Shown piece after piece: positions 27,367 through 37,202 of a stretch of 64,000 bases of DNA. The DNA comes from Okeanomitos corallinicola TIOX110 (lineage in GTDB: Bacteria > Cyanobacteriota > Cyanobacteriia > Cyanobacteriales > Nostocaceae). The notes beneath the pieces are model-generated. The model saw nothing but the letters and a program-made list of their open reading frames with translations, was not told the DNA's origin and did no database searches. Location: contig NZ_CP150886.1 in the NCBI RefSeq assembly GCF_038050375.1, forward strand, positions 3,637,318 through 3,701,317, written 5' to 3'. The position numbers and the translations under genes are program-made. The stretch's first letter is position 1. Each line of letters begins with the position of its first letter.

Positions 27367-28638
27367 TTAAACTTCTTGTTTAGTCACAGATGGGTGATTG
27401 ATTACTTTATCATCTGCTGTTAATGAATCGCAAAGTGCTTCATACTGATTAAGTGCTTGCTCAAAAGCGTATTGCTCTACGGCATATTTACGGCTATTTT
27501 CACCGAGAGTTTTTACCTTGTCTGGTTTTTGGTAAAGGTCTAAAATTGCTGTTGCTAGGGCTTGAGAGTCTTCGGGAGGAACAATAACTCCCCCTTCGCT
27601 TTTTGTAATTGCTCTAGCTGCTGTACCATTGTCTGGTACTGATCCTAATATTGCTCTGCCACTTGCAAGCAAAACTTGGATTTTTGATGGCATATTGAAG
27701 GAAATTACATTTTTCTTTTGTACAACTAAGCCCACATCTGCGGCTGCTAACATTTGTGGTAGTTCTTGACGGGGTTGAAAAGGCAATAATAAAACATTAT
27801 CTGCGCCCCAGTCTAAACAGTGTTGTTGTAATCTTTGTAACCCTTTTGCTTCACCCACAATCACAAAGGCTATTTCAGTAATATCTCGTAGTTTGGCAGC
27901 AGCTTTAATTACAGTTTCCAAGCCTTGCGTGAGAGCAATATTGCCAGAATATAAGATTACAAACTTACCATTGAGTTTATGTGTAGTTCGGAAAGGGTTT
28001 GCTTCTTTTGGTAAGGGGCTGATAAAGTTGACATCAACCCAGTTGGGAATTTGGACAATTTTACTAGCTGGTACGTTTTTGGAAAGTAAATTTTCTACAA
28101 ATCCATCAGCAATAACACTGATTTTTGTCGCTTTGGCGTAGGCGAACTTTTCTAATGCTGTGAATATTTTGATTAATAATTTATTTTTGAGCAATCCCAC
28201 ATGGACTGCGGCTTCGGGTAATATATCTTGTAAATTTAAGACCACTGGACAGTTACGTAACCATCCTAGTAGGGTAGCGGGGATACAAACAGGCAAAGAT
28301 GGAGAAGTTAAAATAATTACATCTGGGCGTTTACCCATAAATGCGGGTATAAAACTGGTGACAACAAAACTAGCGTCTAATAAAACCCGATCTAATAAAT
28401 TTGGTTGGGGGCGAATCCATACAAAACTGCGTTGAATGTGAACGCCATTTTTATGTTCAGTTAAATACAGCTTACCGCGATATTCTGGGTAAATTTGACG
28501 TTCGGGGTAGTTTGGCATAGCTGTGACAACGCGGACTTCGTGTCCACGTTTGACCAGTCCTTGTGCTAATTCCGTCATTAGCGGGGCAATACCAATGGGT
28601 TCTGGGTGGTAATTGTAGGAATAGATTAAAATCCGCAT
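27367..28638 (-). CDS. GT4-family glycosyltransferase (WcaI-like)
   Basis: A 423-residue GT-B-fold glycosyltransferase. The N-terminal acceptor domain begins MRILIYSYNYHPEPIGIAPL, the characteristic start of the WcaI (colanic acid) group; the C-terminal donor domain contains ILYSGNIALTQGLETVI, the FQPRQELPQMLAAADVGLV segment and GGVIVPPEDSQALA. It lacks a signal peptide and probably works at the cytoplasmic face of the inner membrane in polysaccharide assembly. The STAS-sugar transferase gene lies upstream in the same direction (270-base gap), which suggests an exopolysaccharide pair. Confidence 0.87.
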   Translation of the reverse strand: MRILIYSYNYHPEPIGIAPLMTELAQGLVKRGHEVRVVTAMPNYPERQIYPEYRGKLYLTEHKNGVHIQRSFVWIRPQPNLLDRVLLDASFVVTSFIPAFMGKRPDVIILTSPSLPVCIPATLLGWLRNCPVVLNLQDILPEAAVHVGLLKNKLLIKIFTALEKFAYAKATKISVIADGFVENLLSKNVPASKIVQIPNWVDVNFISPLPKEANPFRTTHKLNGKFVILYSGNIALTQGLETVIKAAAKLRDITEIAFVIVGEAKGLQRLQQHCLDWGADNVLLLPFQPRQELPQMLAAADVGLVVQKKNVISFNMPSKIQVLLASGRAILGSVPDNGTAARAITKSEGGVIVPPEDSQALATAILDLYQKPDKVKTLGENSRKYAVEQYAFEQALNQYEALCDSLTADDKVINHPSVTKQEV

Positions 28639-28905
28639 AACAAATTAGTCAGAGCTACCTGGTTTTTGTGCTGAATGACAAAGAGTATCCGTCATTAATG
28701 CTACTTTGCAGTATATTACATTATGCCTTTATGCTGTCTTTTATCAGTAACTTTTCTTGAAGATTTGGTAAATTTTTATATAAAGTAAAATTTACCCTAA
28801 GCTATATGAGGCTTGGGTAAATTAAAAAAATCAATTAAGTTGTCAAAAATAAAACTTTTTCAGAGGTAAATTTGGGTGATTTTTATCCCTGATAACTGAT
28901 AACTA

Positions 28906-29955
28906 TTAAACAGCACCACTGTTTTTGTGAAACAATATGATTATGGTTTTGAAAATCAGTTTTAAATCGTAAACTAAAGTCCAATTTTGCTGATACTGCA
29001 AATCTAGACGAATTACATCTTCAAAACTGCGGACTGTGGAACGGCCGTTTACCTGCCATTCTCCGGTCATGCCTGGTTTAACATCTAAACGTTGCCATTC
29101 TGGGACTTCGTATCTTTCTACTTCATCAGGGGTAGGTGGCCTAGTGCCAACTAAACTCATTTCCCCTTTGAGGACATTCCAAAATTGCGGCAGTTCATCT
29201 AAACTGGTACGACGTAAAAAGCGTCCTATTTTAGTGATTCTGGGGTCGTTTTCATTTTTAAAGAAAGCACCTTCTACTTGGTTTTTCACTTGGGCTTTTT
29301 TGGCTTCCGCATCTACACACATAGAACGGAATTTCCAAATATAAAAACGTTTACCCATCCACCCACAGCGAGTTTGTCTAAAGAAAATCGGGCCTGGATC
29401 GTTGAGTTGGATAGAGATCGCAATGGGAATAAATAAAAACCCTGTAATTACTAAACCTACCAATGATCCAATAATATCAATGACTCTTTTCATCCAAGAG
29501 GCCACAGAAGGATGAGTTTGTGGGAGGGGGTCTACTTTTCGACCAGCAGTTTTCCGATTATCTCCTGAATCATTAGATTCCGTGCTTTCGAAGCTTTTAT
29601 AAGACTCAATAGAAAATACCTGATCTAATCCTGTTAGATTTAATACTGCCATCACCTGGGGAGTGACATGACAAAGTTTAAATGTGATACTTTGTTCTTG
29701 GGCATATTTAAAATTACTCACTAAAGCACCTAAACCGCTACTATCCATAAAGATAGTATTTTGGAAATCAATGATTACCTGTTGGGGATGTGAATCAGCT
29801 TGGAGTAGGTTTTGGCAGGTTTGCTTAAAGCCGACAGCCTCAACCACGCTCAAACGCATTGACACCTGGACTACTGCGGTATCGTTCAGGTAAGTAACTG
29901 GGAAATTTGCCTCTGTGGGTTGGCTACTCATGAAGCTATGCACTTTAGTTGCCAT
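28906..29955 (-). CDS. STAS domain fused to polyprenyl-phosphate sugar transferase
   Basis: A 349-residue fusion. Residues about 18-125 form an anti-sigma-antagonist (STAS) domain with the phospho-acceptor motif FMDSSGLGAL (Ser72/Ser73). An acidic Ser-rich linker follows. Residues about 150-349 are a bacterial sugar transferase: a membrane re-entrant segment (IIGSLVGLVITGFLFIPIAI), KFRSM, then RRTSLDELPQFWNVLKGEM, SLVGTRPP and the C-terminal KPGMTGEWQVNGRS. Such enzymes attach the first sugar phosphate to undecaprenyl phosphate. The STAS part probably makes chain initiation responsive to a Ser/Thr kinase or phosphatase; that is inference. A WcaI-like glycosyltransferase lies downstream. Confidence 0.9.
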   Translation of the reverse strand: MATKVHSFMSSQPTEANFPVTYLNDTAVVQVSMRLSVVEAVGFKQTCQNLLQADSHPQQVIIDFQNTIFMDSSGLGALVSNFKYAQEQSITFKLCHVTPQVMAVLNLTGLDQVFSIESYKSFESTESNDSGDNRKTAGRKVDPLPQTHPSVASWMKRVIDIIGSLVGLVITGFLFIPIAISIQLNDPGPIFFRQTRCGWMGKRFYIWKFRSMCVDAEAKKAQVKNQVEGAFFKNENDPRITKIGRFLRRTSLDELPQFWNVLKGEMSLVGTRPPTPDEVERYEVPEWQRLDVKPGMTGEWQVNGRSTVRSFEDVIRLDLQYQQNWTLVYDLKLIFKTIIILFHKNSGAV

Positions 29956-30180
29956 CTAAATCTAATCTGCCAAACATGATTTTGTCCTAGAAAATTACTT
30001 AACCTAATGTTAAAAAAGTAGGATTAAGAACTAATGGCTAGTTGTTAGCTAAAAGATGGTATATCCCTGATTAGGGTTGACAATGGAACAAGAAGTTATA
30101 AACATACTTGCTGTTGCACCAAATCGGGGCGATCGCTCGCGCTGTGCCGTTATTGGACTTGCACTGCTACCTATCATCTC

Positions 30181-30978
30181 ATGATTGCTAAAACTACAGT
30201 TAAACCTACTGCACGCCTGGTTGAAGTTTTTTCTGCTATTCAAGGAGAAGGACTCAACGTCGGGACACGTCAAATTTTTATTCGCTTTGGTATTTGTGAC
30301 TTGCGATGCCACTTTTGCGATAGCGCCCATACCTGGAATGCACCTTCTTCCTGTCATATAGAGCGTTCTCCTGGACTAAGAGATTTTGAAATCTACTCTA
30401 ATCCTATTTCTATTTCCATGTTAGTTGAATGGGTAACAAGACAAAATTTGCCTTCTTTACACGATAGTATCAGCTTAACTGGAGGCGAACCTCTTCTTCA
30501 TGCTCCTTTTTTGGCGCAGTTTTTACCAGAGGTGCGATCGCTCACTAATTTACCTATCTATCTGGAAACCGGAGGACATCGTCCAGAACAGTTGCCCATG
30601 ATTTTGCCCTATCTTGACTCCGTGGGCATGGATTTAAAAATCCCTAGCGTGAGTGGTGAAAGTCATTGGACAGAACATCAACAATTTCTCCAACTATGCC
30701 TTGATGCAAATTTAGAAATTTTTGTCAAGATAATTGTCTCTCAAAGGACAGATCCTGGCGAATTGGAACGTGCTGCTAGTTTAGTCAGGGAAGTTAATGA
30801 AAATATACCCATATTTTTGCAACCTGTTACACCCCTAACCGAAACGCAAAAATTTAGTGAAGTGCCTGTTTTAGCACCCCTTCCCGATCAAGTTTTAGAA
30901 TGGCAAGCCTTGATGAAAAAATTTGTTAAACAAGTGCGGGTTATACCCCAGACACACAAAATGTTAAACCAGTTGTAG
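30181..30978 (+). CDS. queE: 7-carboxy-7-deazaguanine synthase QueE
   Basis: A 265-residue radical SAM enzyme of queuosine and 7-deazapurine biosynthesis that converts 6-carboxytetrahydropterin to 7-carboxy-7-deazaguanine. The [4Fe-4S] motif CX3CX2C is at Cys39, Cys43 and Cys46 (CDLRCHFCDS), with LVEVFSAIQGEGLNVG in front of it and the SAM-binding LTGGEPLLH after it. The length, above about 210, indicates the form with an internal insertion. It stands alone, divergent from the STAS-sugar transferase gene; other que genes are not in this window. Confidence 0.92.
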   Translation: MIAKTTVKPTARLVEVFSAIQGEGLNVGTRQIFIRFGICDLRCHFCDSAHTWNAPSSCHIERSPGLRDFEIYSNPISISMLVEWVTRQNLPSLHDSISLTGGEPLLHAPFLAQFLPEVRSLTNLPIYLETGGHRPEQLPMILPYLDSVGMDLKIPSVSGESHWTEHQQFLQLCLDANLEIFVKIIVSQRTDPGELERAASLVREVNENIPIFLQPVTPLTETQKFSEVPVLAPLPDQVLEWQALMKKFVKQVRVIPQTHKMLNQL

Positions 30979-31083
30979 GCAGGAGGCAGGAGGCAGGAGG
31001 TAAATATTTCTCCCCATCTCCCCACACTTCGGCTATGGCTACGCCACGCAGGCTATCGCTCAGTGCAAGTCGCCCCATCTTCC
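30979..31083. repeat. Short tandem and palindromic repeats downstream of queE
   Basis: The gene end is followed by three tandem GGCAGGA heptamers (30977-31000), then about 31027-31066 a copy of a GC-rich palindromic repeat (CTTCGGCTATGGCTACGCC...GGCTATCGCTCAGTGC). Relatives of the latter occur at 43142, 48189, 49145 and 54298. Confidence 0.6.
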
Positions 31084-31728
31084 TTAAAATCTGCCTTCAT
31101 CGGTGGATTTTGATTTGGCTTTGGCTTTGTTAGCACTACGTTTGAGGGCAGACAGTCTGGCTTCATAGCGAGAACGCTGACGTTTACTGGGTGTAGTGTC
31201 AATTAAGGTTTTTAAGGCACTACCCAAACTCTTGTAGGCATTGGGGAGACTATAACCAAAGCGGGTAGCTAGGGCGATCGCCTTTTCATCAGCATCCAGC
31301 AATTCCCTGATTTGCTTTTCTCCATTATTCTTCTGATATAGTCTCCAGCCGGAAACCCCACAAAGAGCCAAGGCTAGTACCAGCAATAAACCATCTTGTA
31401 CCCATAATTCACCCACAGCACCACCTAAACCAATAGCTAGTGCTGCCATTTCCCAACCATCTTTAGGAACTGTATCATTCTGAATTCTGGCGACTTCATG
31501 CCAAAACAACAGATTACGTTGATCCATGGCTAAAGCGTCCCATTTCACCAAGTCAATTTGGATTTCTACTTGGTCTTTACCAATTTCTTCACAACGAACC
31601 AGAGGAGGACTTACCTCTGTTGTACCTTCAACTGTCACCCAACTTTGTAATTCTGGGGGTAGTAAGCTTTTCAACCGCCGGAGTTCACTCATTTCCGCTT
31701 TGGCTGAGGAGGTTGTATAGGATGTCAT
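31084..31728 (-). CDS. DUF3318-family membrane protein
   Basis: A 214-residue protein matching the DUF3318 family. The N-terminal half is soluble (MSELRRLKSLLPPELQSWVTVEG, QRNLLFWHEVARIQNDTVP). Two hydrophobic segments follow (MAALAIGLGGAVGELWV and GLLLVLALALCGVSGWRLY). The C-terminus is highly basic (KRSANKAKAKSKS). The family is conserved in cyanobacteria and has no known function. It lies downstream of the YbjN-like gene in the same direction (78-base gap), possibly one transcript. Confidence 0.75.
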   Translation of the reverse strand: MTSYTTSSAKAEMSELRRLKSLLPPELQSWVTVEGTTEVSPPLVRCEEIGKDQVEIQIDLVKWDALAMDQRNLLFWHEVARIQNDTVPKDGWEMAALAIGLGGAVGELWVQDGLLLVLALALCGVSGWRLYQKNNGEKQIRELLDADEKAIALATRFGYSLPNAYKSLGSALKTLIDTTPSKRQRSRYEARLSALKRSANKAKAKSKSTDEGRF

Positions 31729-31806
31729 AAAATCCAGCCTTAAAAAATTTCTTTATATTAGTGAGGTTATCACTTTGGAGTATAGCTATTACAGTGATGA
31801 TCCTGC

Positions 31807-32364
31807 TTACTCGTCGGAAAAACTGCCCCGTCTTTTTCTAGCTTCTATTGCTTTTTCTAACAAATCGAGTAATCCAGGGGCTTCTTCTTGGATACTCAGC
31901 AAGAGTCTTTCCCCTAACTCTATGTTACCGGGATCTTCTCCTGTCTCCATCACCTGTTGAAGACGTGGTAAGGCTACGCTGTCAACTACTTGGATTAATC
32001 CACTCAAGCAACGATGGAATTGTCTTTCTGTGAGTATTGAATCTTCTAAGGGAAATTCAATAATGGCACGAATTTCCCCATCGGAGGGATCATACTCCCA
32101 TTGCAACATTTTGGTTTCCCAGGAAATGGCCAACATTGTTTGTAGGATAGAAGCTTTGTAAGGATGTTCTTTCACTCCTGCTAAAACTTGAGGTGCAAAG
32201 ACGCGGAAAAATTTTCCATCTTCATCCAACTGAACAACGATCAGAAAATCTTCTAGGTGATCAGCTTCCACACCTGTGATAATTCTGTCTTCTTCTTGAT
32301 CAAAGCGATATTCCCAGCCAAGGTTATCTAAATAATTGGCTATTTGTTTCAGATTAGCCCCCAT
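31807..32364 (-). CDS. YbjN-domain protein
   Basis: A 185-residue soluble protein with the mixed alpha/beta YbjN-like fold (type III secretion chaperone-like). The core runs from IANYLDNLGWEYRFDQEEDRIITG through FLIVVQLDEDGKFFRVFAP, SILQTMLAISWETKMLQWEYDPSDGEIRAIIEFPLEDS and LTERQFHRCLSGLIQVVD. The acidic, Ser-rich C-terminus (RKRRGSFSDE) is probably disordered. Function is unknown in cyanobacteria. Confidence 0.75.
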   Translation of the reverse strand: MGANLKQIANYLDNLGWEYRFDQEEDRIITGVEADHLEDFLIVVQLDEDGKFFRVFAPQVLAGVKEHPYKASILQTMLAISWETKMLQWEYDPSDGEIRAIIEFPLEDSILTERQFHRCLSGLIQVVDSVALPRLQQVMETGEDPGNIELGERLLLSIQEEAPGLLDLLEKAIEARKRRGSFSDE

Positions 32365-32513
32365 AAAAACCTCATAAGGAACGTTGGAGCGACTGTCACC
32401 ACACCTAGTTTAACCTGCTATGGGCATTGCTTTTCATGTATTGTGTTCCTTGGCTGAATTTGATAAATTGGTAGCTTTTTGATTAAACTTCTTGTTCTTA
32501 AAACTTTAGGCTT

Positions 32514-33575
32514 ATGAATATACACAAATCAGCTTTAGCTCTAATTTTAGCTCCCTTCATTTTTACCCTCAGTGCTTGTGGTGGTGAATCAGGAACAACG
32601 GATAACACGACAAAACCAATCACTCGCAATATCGGCAGTATAGTAAAAACCCGTGGTCAGCTAATGTGCGGTGTGAGTGGTGAGTTACCAGGCTTTAGTT
32701 TTGTGGGTACAGATGGTAACTATAGCGGTATTGATGTGGATGTTTGTCGTGCTGTGGCTGCGGCTTTGTTTGATGATCCCAATGCAGTGGAATTTCGTAA
32801 CCTGAACTCTAAGGAAAGATTTACTGCTTTACAAACTGGAGAAGTAGATTTACTCAGCCGTAATACTAGCTGGACTTTCAGCCGTGATACTTCTGTTGGT
32901 TTGGATTTTGCACCAGTGGTTTTTTATGATGGTCAAGCAATGATGGTTAATAAAAGTAGCGGTGTTAAGTCCCTAGCAGATTTAAAAGATAAAGCTATCT
33001 GCGCTCAAAGTGGGACAACCACTGAACAAAATTTAGCTGACCAAATGCGGAAACGGAGTATTACTTACAAACCTGTTGTTTTTGAAGATATCAATATTAC
33101 TTTTGCAACTTACGCAGAAGGTCGCTGTAATGGGATCACGGCTGATCGTTCGGCTTTGGTTTCCCGGCGTACAACTTTACCCAAACCAGAAGATAATATC
33201 ATTCTCGATGAGTTACTTTCTTCTGAACCCTTAGCCCCGGCAGTTGCTAAAGGTGATCCTCAATGGCGAGATACGGTTAAGTGGGTTGTTTATGCTTTGA
33301 TTAAAGCTGAAGAATTAGGAATTAATTCTCAAAATCTAGCTGAGTTCGCTAACAGTAATGATCCAGAAATTAAGCGCTTTTTAGGTACAGAAGGCAATTT
33401 GGGAGCAGGATTAGGTTTAAGTAGTGATTTTGCCGCGCGAGTAGTTAAGCACGTTGGTAATTACGGCGAAATTTATGATCGCAATTTGGGGACACAAACA
33501 AAGCTCAATCTTCCCCGCAATCAAAATCAACTGGCTACAAAAGGTGGTTTACTCTACGCACCTCCGTTTAGATAA
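32514..33575 (+). CDS. natF: Amino-acid ABC transporter substrate-binding protein NatF
   Basis: A 353-residue periplasmic lipoprotein. The signal peptide ends in the lipobox LSAC (Cys22). The mature protein is a general amino-acid-binding protein of the AapJ/BztA group: MCGVSGELPGFSFVGTDGNYSGIDVDVCRAVAAALF, then NTSWTFSRDTSVGLDFAPVVFYDGQ. It is the first gene of a four-gene set in the same order as the Anabaena sp. PCC 7120 N-II system (natF, natG, natH, bgtA), which takes up acidic and neutral polar amino acids in vegetative cells and heterocysts. Naming rests on that order plus length and motifs. Confidence 0.87.
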   Translation: MNIHKSALALILAPFIFTLSACGGESGTTDNTTKPITRNIGSIVKTRGQLMCGVSGELPGFSFVGTDGNYSGIDVDVCRAVAAALFDDPNAVEFRNLNSKERFTALQTGEVDLLSRNTSWTFSRDTSVGLDFAPVVFYDGQAMMVNKSSGVKSLADLKDKAICAQSGTTTEQNLADQMRKRSITYKPVVFEDINITFATYAEGRCNGITADRSALVSRRTTLPKPEDNIILDELLSSEPLAPAVAKGDPQWRDTVKWVVYALIKAEELGINSQNLAEFANSNDPEIKRFLGTEGNLGAGLGLSSDFAARVVKHVGNYGEIYDRNLGTQTKLNLPRNQNQLATKGGLLYAPPFR

Positions 33576-33710
33576 GGACACAGGGGAAGCAGGGGAAGAA
33601 AGATTGATTAACTGTAAAGAAATGTTACCTTTCGCATCTTGTCTTATGTCTTCTCCTGATAACTAAATACCCAATGCTTCAATTAACTAATAACTCATGA
33701 ATAATGAATA

Positions 33711-34637
33711 ATGACTAATTCCAAACCTCCAATTTGGCGAGATTCTCTCTTTTGGCAAATTGCCACACAAGTTATAGCTGTAGTTTTAGCTATTTCTATA
33801 GTTGTGATTTTAGGGATGAATCTCAACCGCAATTTACGACAGTTAGGAATTAATTTCGGGTTTGATTTTCTCCAACAACAAGCATCTTTTGATATTGGGG
33901 AGACTCCGATCAATTATAGTCCCACTGATAACTATATCCGAGCTTTATTGATAGGGTTGCTGAATTCTTTAAAAATAGCTGTTACTGGAATTATCCTGAC
34001 GACAATTGTGGGGATAACTGCGGGGATTGCTCGCTTATCTGATAATTGGTTGGTGCGAAATATCAGTTCTGTGTATGTGGAGATTTTTAGAAATACTCCA
34101 TTATTATTACAGTTACTATTTTGGTATTTCTCTGTTTTTCTGAATTTCCCCAAGGTAGACAATAAAGTTTCTGTTTTGGGTGTGTTTGGTTTTAGTCAAA
34201 ATGGAATTGAAGTTTTTGGGGTTAATTTTTCTCCTGAGTTTGCAACCTTGTTACTAGGTTTAACTTTTTACACTGGTGCTTTTATTGCCGAAATTGTCAG
34301 AGGAGGAATTAAATCAGTTGCTAAAGGACAATGGGAAGCTGGGCGATCGCTTGGTTTAAAACCTGGTCTGGTGATGCGTTTTGTCATTTTTCCCCAAGCT
34401 TTACGGGTGATTATTCCCCCGCTGACTAGCCAATATTTGAATTTAACTAAAAATTCTAGTTTGGCGATCGCAATCGGTTATCCTGATGTTTATTTTGTCG
34501 CTTCTACTACTTTTAATCAAACAGGTAAAGCTGTAGAGGTGATGTTGTTAATTATGTTTACTTATCTGATTTTGAGTTTATTTATTTCTTTGATGATGAA
34601 TTTATTAAATCGTTCTGTACAAATTAAGGAAAGATGA
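33711..34637 (+). CDS. natG: Amino-acid ABC transporter permease NatG
   Basis: A 308-residue inner-membrane permease of the HisMQ/AapQ type. There are about six membrane segments and the inner-membrane loop with the EAA motif (QWEAGRSLGLKPGLVMRFVIFPQALRVIIPP). The NYSPTDNYIRALLIGLLNSL segment before the core is typical of AapQ/BztB. It is the second gene of natFGH-bgtA; the gap to natH contains a GCAGAGGCGCAGAGAACACAGAGG repeat at 34645-34672. Confidence 0.9.
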   Translation: MTNSKPPIWRDSLFWQIATQVIAVVLAISIVVILGMNLNRNLRQLGINFGFDFLQQQASFDIGETPINYSPTDNYIRALLIGLLNSLKIAVTGIILTTIVGITAGIARLSDNWLVRNISSVYVEIFRNTPLLLQLLFWYFSVFLNFPKVDNKVSVLGVFGFSQNGIEVFGVNFSPEFATLLLGLTFYTGAFIAEIVRGGIKSVAKGQWEAGRSLGLKPGLVMRFVIFPQALRVIIPPLTSQYLNLTKNSSLAIAIGYPDVYFVASTTFNQTGKAVEVMLLIMFTYLILSLFISLMMNLLNRSVQIKER

Positions 34638-34719
34638 GTAACGAACCGCAGAGGCGCAGAGAACACAGAGGAAGAGAAAGGTTAATAACAATAGTTTTAT
34701 TTTAGGGAATAATTTACAG

Positions 34720-35742
34720 ATGAATATGTTAAGTTGGTTCAGAAAAAACCTTTTTAGTACGTGGTATAATGGATTATCAACTATAGTTTGTCTTATATTT
34801 ATATTTTGGGCAATTAAAAATATTCTGGTTTGGTCTTTTACTCAAGCACAATGGCAAGTTGTTTATCTTAATTTACATCTTTTTTTAGTTGGTAGATATC
34901 CCCAAGTTTTATATTGGCGTATTTGGATCGTTGCCGGAATTATTACGGTTTTAGGTTTAATTACTTGGGGTGTTTTTACTAAGCATCAAAATGTTATTAA
35001 AAATAGATTTTCTCAATTTATTATTCCTTTACTTGCACCAGCTTGGTTATTATCTTTTGCAATTAATATCTGGTTAATTGGTGGCGGTTTTGGTTTAAAA
35101 TCTGTATCTACAAATTTATGGAATGGTTTATTACTAACTTTGTTAATGGCAACAGTTAGTATTATTCTTTCTTTTCCTTTTGGTGTATTATTAGCTTTAG
35201 GGAGAACAAGTAAGTTATTTATAATTCGCTGGTTTTCTATTCTCTATATTGAAATATTTAGAGGACTACCATTAATCGGTATTCTGTTTCTGGCTCAGGT
35301 TATGTTACCTCTATTTTTACCAGCAGATTTACGTTTAGATCGTTTAGTTAGAGGTATTGCTGGATTAGTTTTATTCAGTGCTGCATACATGGCGGAAAAT
35401 GTGCGCGGTGGGTTACAATCAATTCCCAGGGGACAATCTGAAGCAGCAAAAGCATTAGGTTTAAATACACCTTTAATATTAATATTCGTTGTTTTACCTC
35501 AAGCTTTACGCGCTGTTATTCCGGCTATTGTCGGTCAGTTTATTGGTTTATTTAAAGATACTTCTCTGTTATCTTTAGTAGGATTAGTCGAATTAACAGG
35601 TATTGCTAGAACTATTTTAGCTCAACCACGATTTTTGGGAAAATATGCAGAGGTATATATATTCATTGGTTTTGTTTATTGGATATTTTGTTATTCCATG
35701 TCCTTCGCTGCTCGTAAATTAGAAAAGCAGTTAGGTAATTAG
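34720..35742 (+). CDS. natH: Amino-acid ABC transporter permease NatH
   Basis: A 340-residue permease of the AapM/BztC type. An N-terminal extension with two membrane segments ([19 protein letters not shown] and [15 protein letters not shown]) precedes the conserved permease core, whose EAA loop is [32 protein letters not shown]. It should pair with NatG to make the translocation channel driven by BgtA. It lies 83 bases after natG and 29 bases before the bgtA start. Confidence 0.9.
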   Translation: MNMLSWFRKNLFSTWYNGLSTIVCLIFIFWAIKNILVWSFTQAQWQVVYLNLHLFLVGRYPQVLYWRIWIVAGIITVLGLITWGVFTKHQNVIKNRFSQFIIPLLAPAWLLSFAINIWLIGGGFGLKSVSTNLWNGLLLTLLMATVSIILSFPFGVLLALGRTSKLFIIRWFSILYIEIFRGLPLIGILFLAQVMLPLFLPADLRLDRLVRGIAGLVLFSAAYMAENVRGGLQSIPRGQSEAAKALGLNTPLILIFVVLPQALRAVIPAIVGQFIGLFKDTSLLSLVGLVELTGIARTILAQPRFLGKYAEVYIFIGFVYWIFCYSMSFAARKLEKQLGN

Positions 35743-35771
35743 AAAAACGTACTAAATTGAGGTTTAAAATC

Positions 35772-36512
35772 ATGCAAGTTCAAGAACCTGTTATTATCGC
35801 TGAAGAAGTTCATAAATGGTATGGTAAATTTCATGTTCTTAAAGGTGTTAGTCTCACTGTTAACCGGGGAGAAGTTGTCGTTTTAATGGGTCCTTCTGGT
35901 TCGGGAAAATCAACTTTTATCCGCACATTTAACGCTTTAGAGGAATATCAACAAGGTAAAATTACTATTGATGGAATTACTCTCAGTCGTGATTTAAAAA
36001 ATATTGAAACCATCCGCAAAGAAGCAGGAATGGTATTTCAACAGTTTAATTTATTTCCCCATTTAACAGTTTTACAAAATATTACCCTCGCACCTATTTG
36101 GGTAAGGAAATTACAAAAAGCTAAAGCGGAAGAATTAGCAATGCAACTGTTAGAAAGGGTAGGAATTTTAGCCCAAGCACATAAATATCCAGGACAGTTA
36201 TCTGGTGGACAACAGCAACGGGTAGCTATAGCGCGTGCCTTAGCAATGCAACCCAAAATCATGCTATTTGATGAACCAACTTCAGCTTTAGATCCGGAAA
36301 TGGTCAGAGAGGTATTAGATGTGATGAAAAATCTTGCTCGTGAAGGAATGACAATGGTTGTCGTCACTCATGAAGTGGGTTTTGCGCGGGAAGTTGCTGA
36401 TAGAGTAATTCTTATGGATAGTGGTTCTCTCGTTGAAGAAGCAACACCTGAGACATTTTTTACCGCACCACAAGAAGAAAGATCACGGAAGTTTTTATCA
36501 CAAATTCTTTAG
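35772..36512 (+). CDS. bgtA: Amino-acid ABC transporter ATPase BgtA
   Basis: A 246-residue ATPase of the polar-amino-acid family (GlnQ/HisP-like): Walker [13 protein letters not shown]-loop [13 protein letters not shown], signature [15 protein letters not shown], Walker [14 protein letters not shown] and switch VVTHEVGF. I start it at the ATG at 35772, with GAGG nine bases upstream, not at the TTG at 35757. In Anabaena BgtA serves both the N-II (NatFGH) and the basic-amino-acid (Bgt) transporters, so a shared role here is likely but inferred. Confidence 0.92.
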   Translation: MQVQEPVIIAEEVHKWYGKFHVLKGVSLTVNRGEVVVLMGPSGSGKSTFIRTFNALEEYQQGKITIDGITLSRDLKNIETIRKEAGMVFQQFNLFPHLTVLQNITLAPIWVRKLQKAKAEELAMQLLERVGILAQAHKYPGQLSGGQQQRVAIARALAMQPKIMLFDEPTSALDPEMVREVLDVMKNLAREGMTMVVVTHEVGFAREVADRVILMDSGSLVEEATPETFFTAPQEERSRKFLSQIL

Positions 36513-36762
36513 TGTTACAGCTTATGTAAATTAGAATTTAGACTAACAAGCACAAAATCACTAGCCTTGATGAATATAATTTTTCATATACCTGGAGAGA
36601 TATTTTTAGTATTATTGGCTAATAAATAACTAAAAAAAAGCAGTTGTTAGATAAAAACTCAAGATATCAACACTTTAGTCGTTGTAACTCCGATTTTTTA
36701 GGTATAACATGAGAATATGTTTATCACAAGCTTTTTCTCGCGCTTTGAGCGCCTGTTTTTTT

Positions 36763-37029
36763 ATGGATATTCAATTAATCAACATTGGTTTTGGGAACAT
36801 CGTATCAGCCAATCGAGTGGTTGCTATTGTCAGTCCAGAATCTGCTCCCATTAAGCGTATTATTACCGACGCTAGAGACAGAGGACAACTGATTGATGCC
36901 ACCTATGGCCGTCGGACTAGGGCTGTAATTATTACTGATTCTAGTCATATTGTTTTATCAGCAATTCAGCCGGAAACGGTAGCAAATCGCTTTGTCATTT
37001 CCCGCGATCATCATACAGTGGATAATTAA
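36763..37029 (+). CDS. RemA/DUF370-family regulator
   Basis: An 88-residue protein with the RemA signature: [71 protein letters not shown]. In Bacillus subtilis RemA is a DNA-binding activator of biofilm matrix and osmoprotection genes that forms ring-like octamers. The frame extends upstream to 36709, but the family begins at the ATG at 36763; no Shine-Dalgarno is visible. It lies upstream of gmk in the same direction, the remA-gmk adjacency also seen in firmicutes. DNA targets in cyanobacteria are unknown. Confidence 0.85.
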   Translation: MDIQLINIGFGNIVSANRVVAIVSPESAPIKRIITDARDRGQLIDATYGRRTRAVIITDSSHIVLSAIQPETVANRFVISRDHHTVDN

Positions 37030-37202
37030 TTTAAAGGTGGGGCAATCAAAGCCCCTATTTACAGCATTTCGGCCGTAGGATATAAATTAATGTAAGTTTT
37101 CTGTCACCAATTTTAAAACTTCCCTAGTCTCTCTTTGTCATATCAGCAAGATGTAAGACTAGGGAAAAACATTTAGCGACCAAATCAAAAGTTAAACGGA
37201 TA

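Noticed and set aside
32365-32513. NtcA site (GTAN8TAC) upstream of natF
   Set aside because: Looked for because the N-II system is nitrogen related; no GTA/TAC pair at the right spacing was found.
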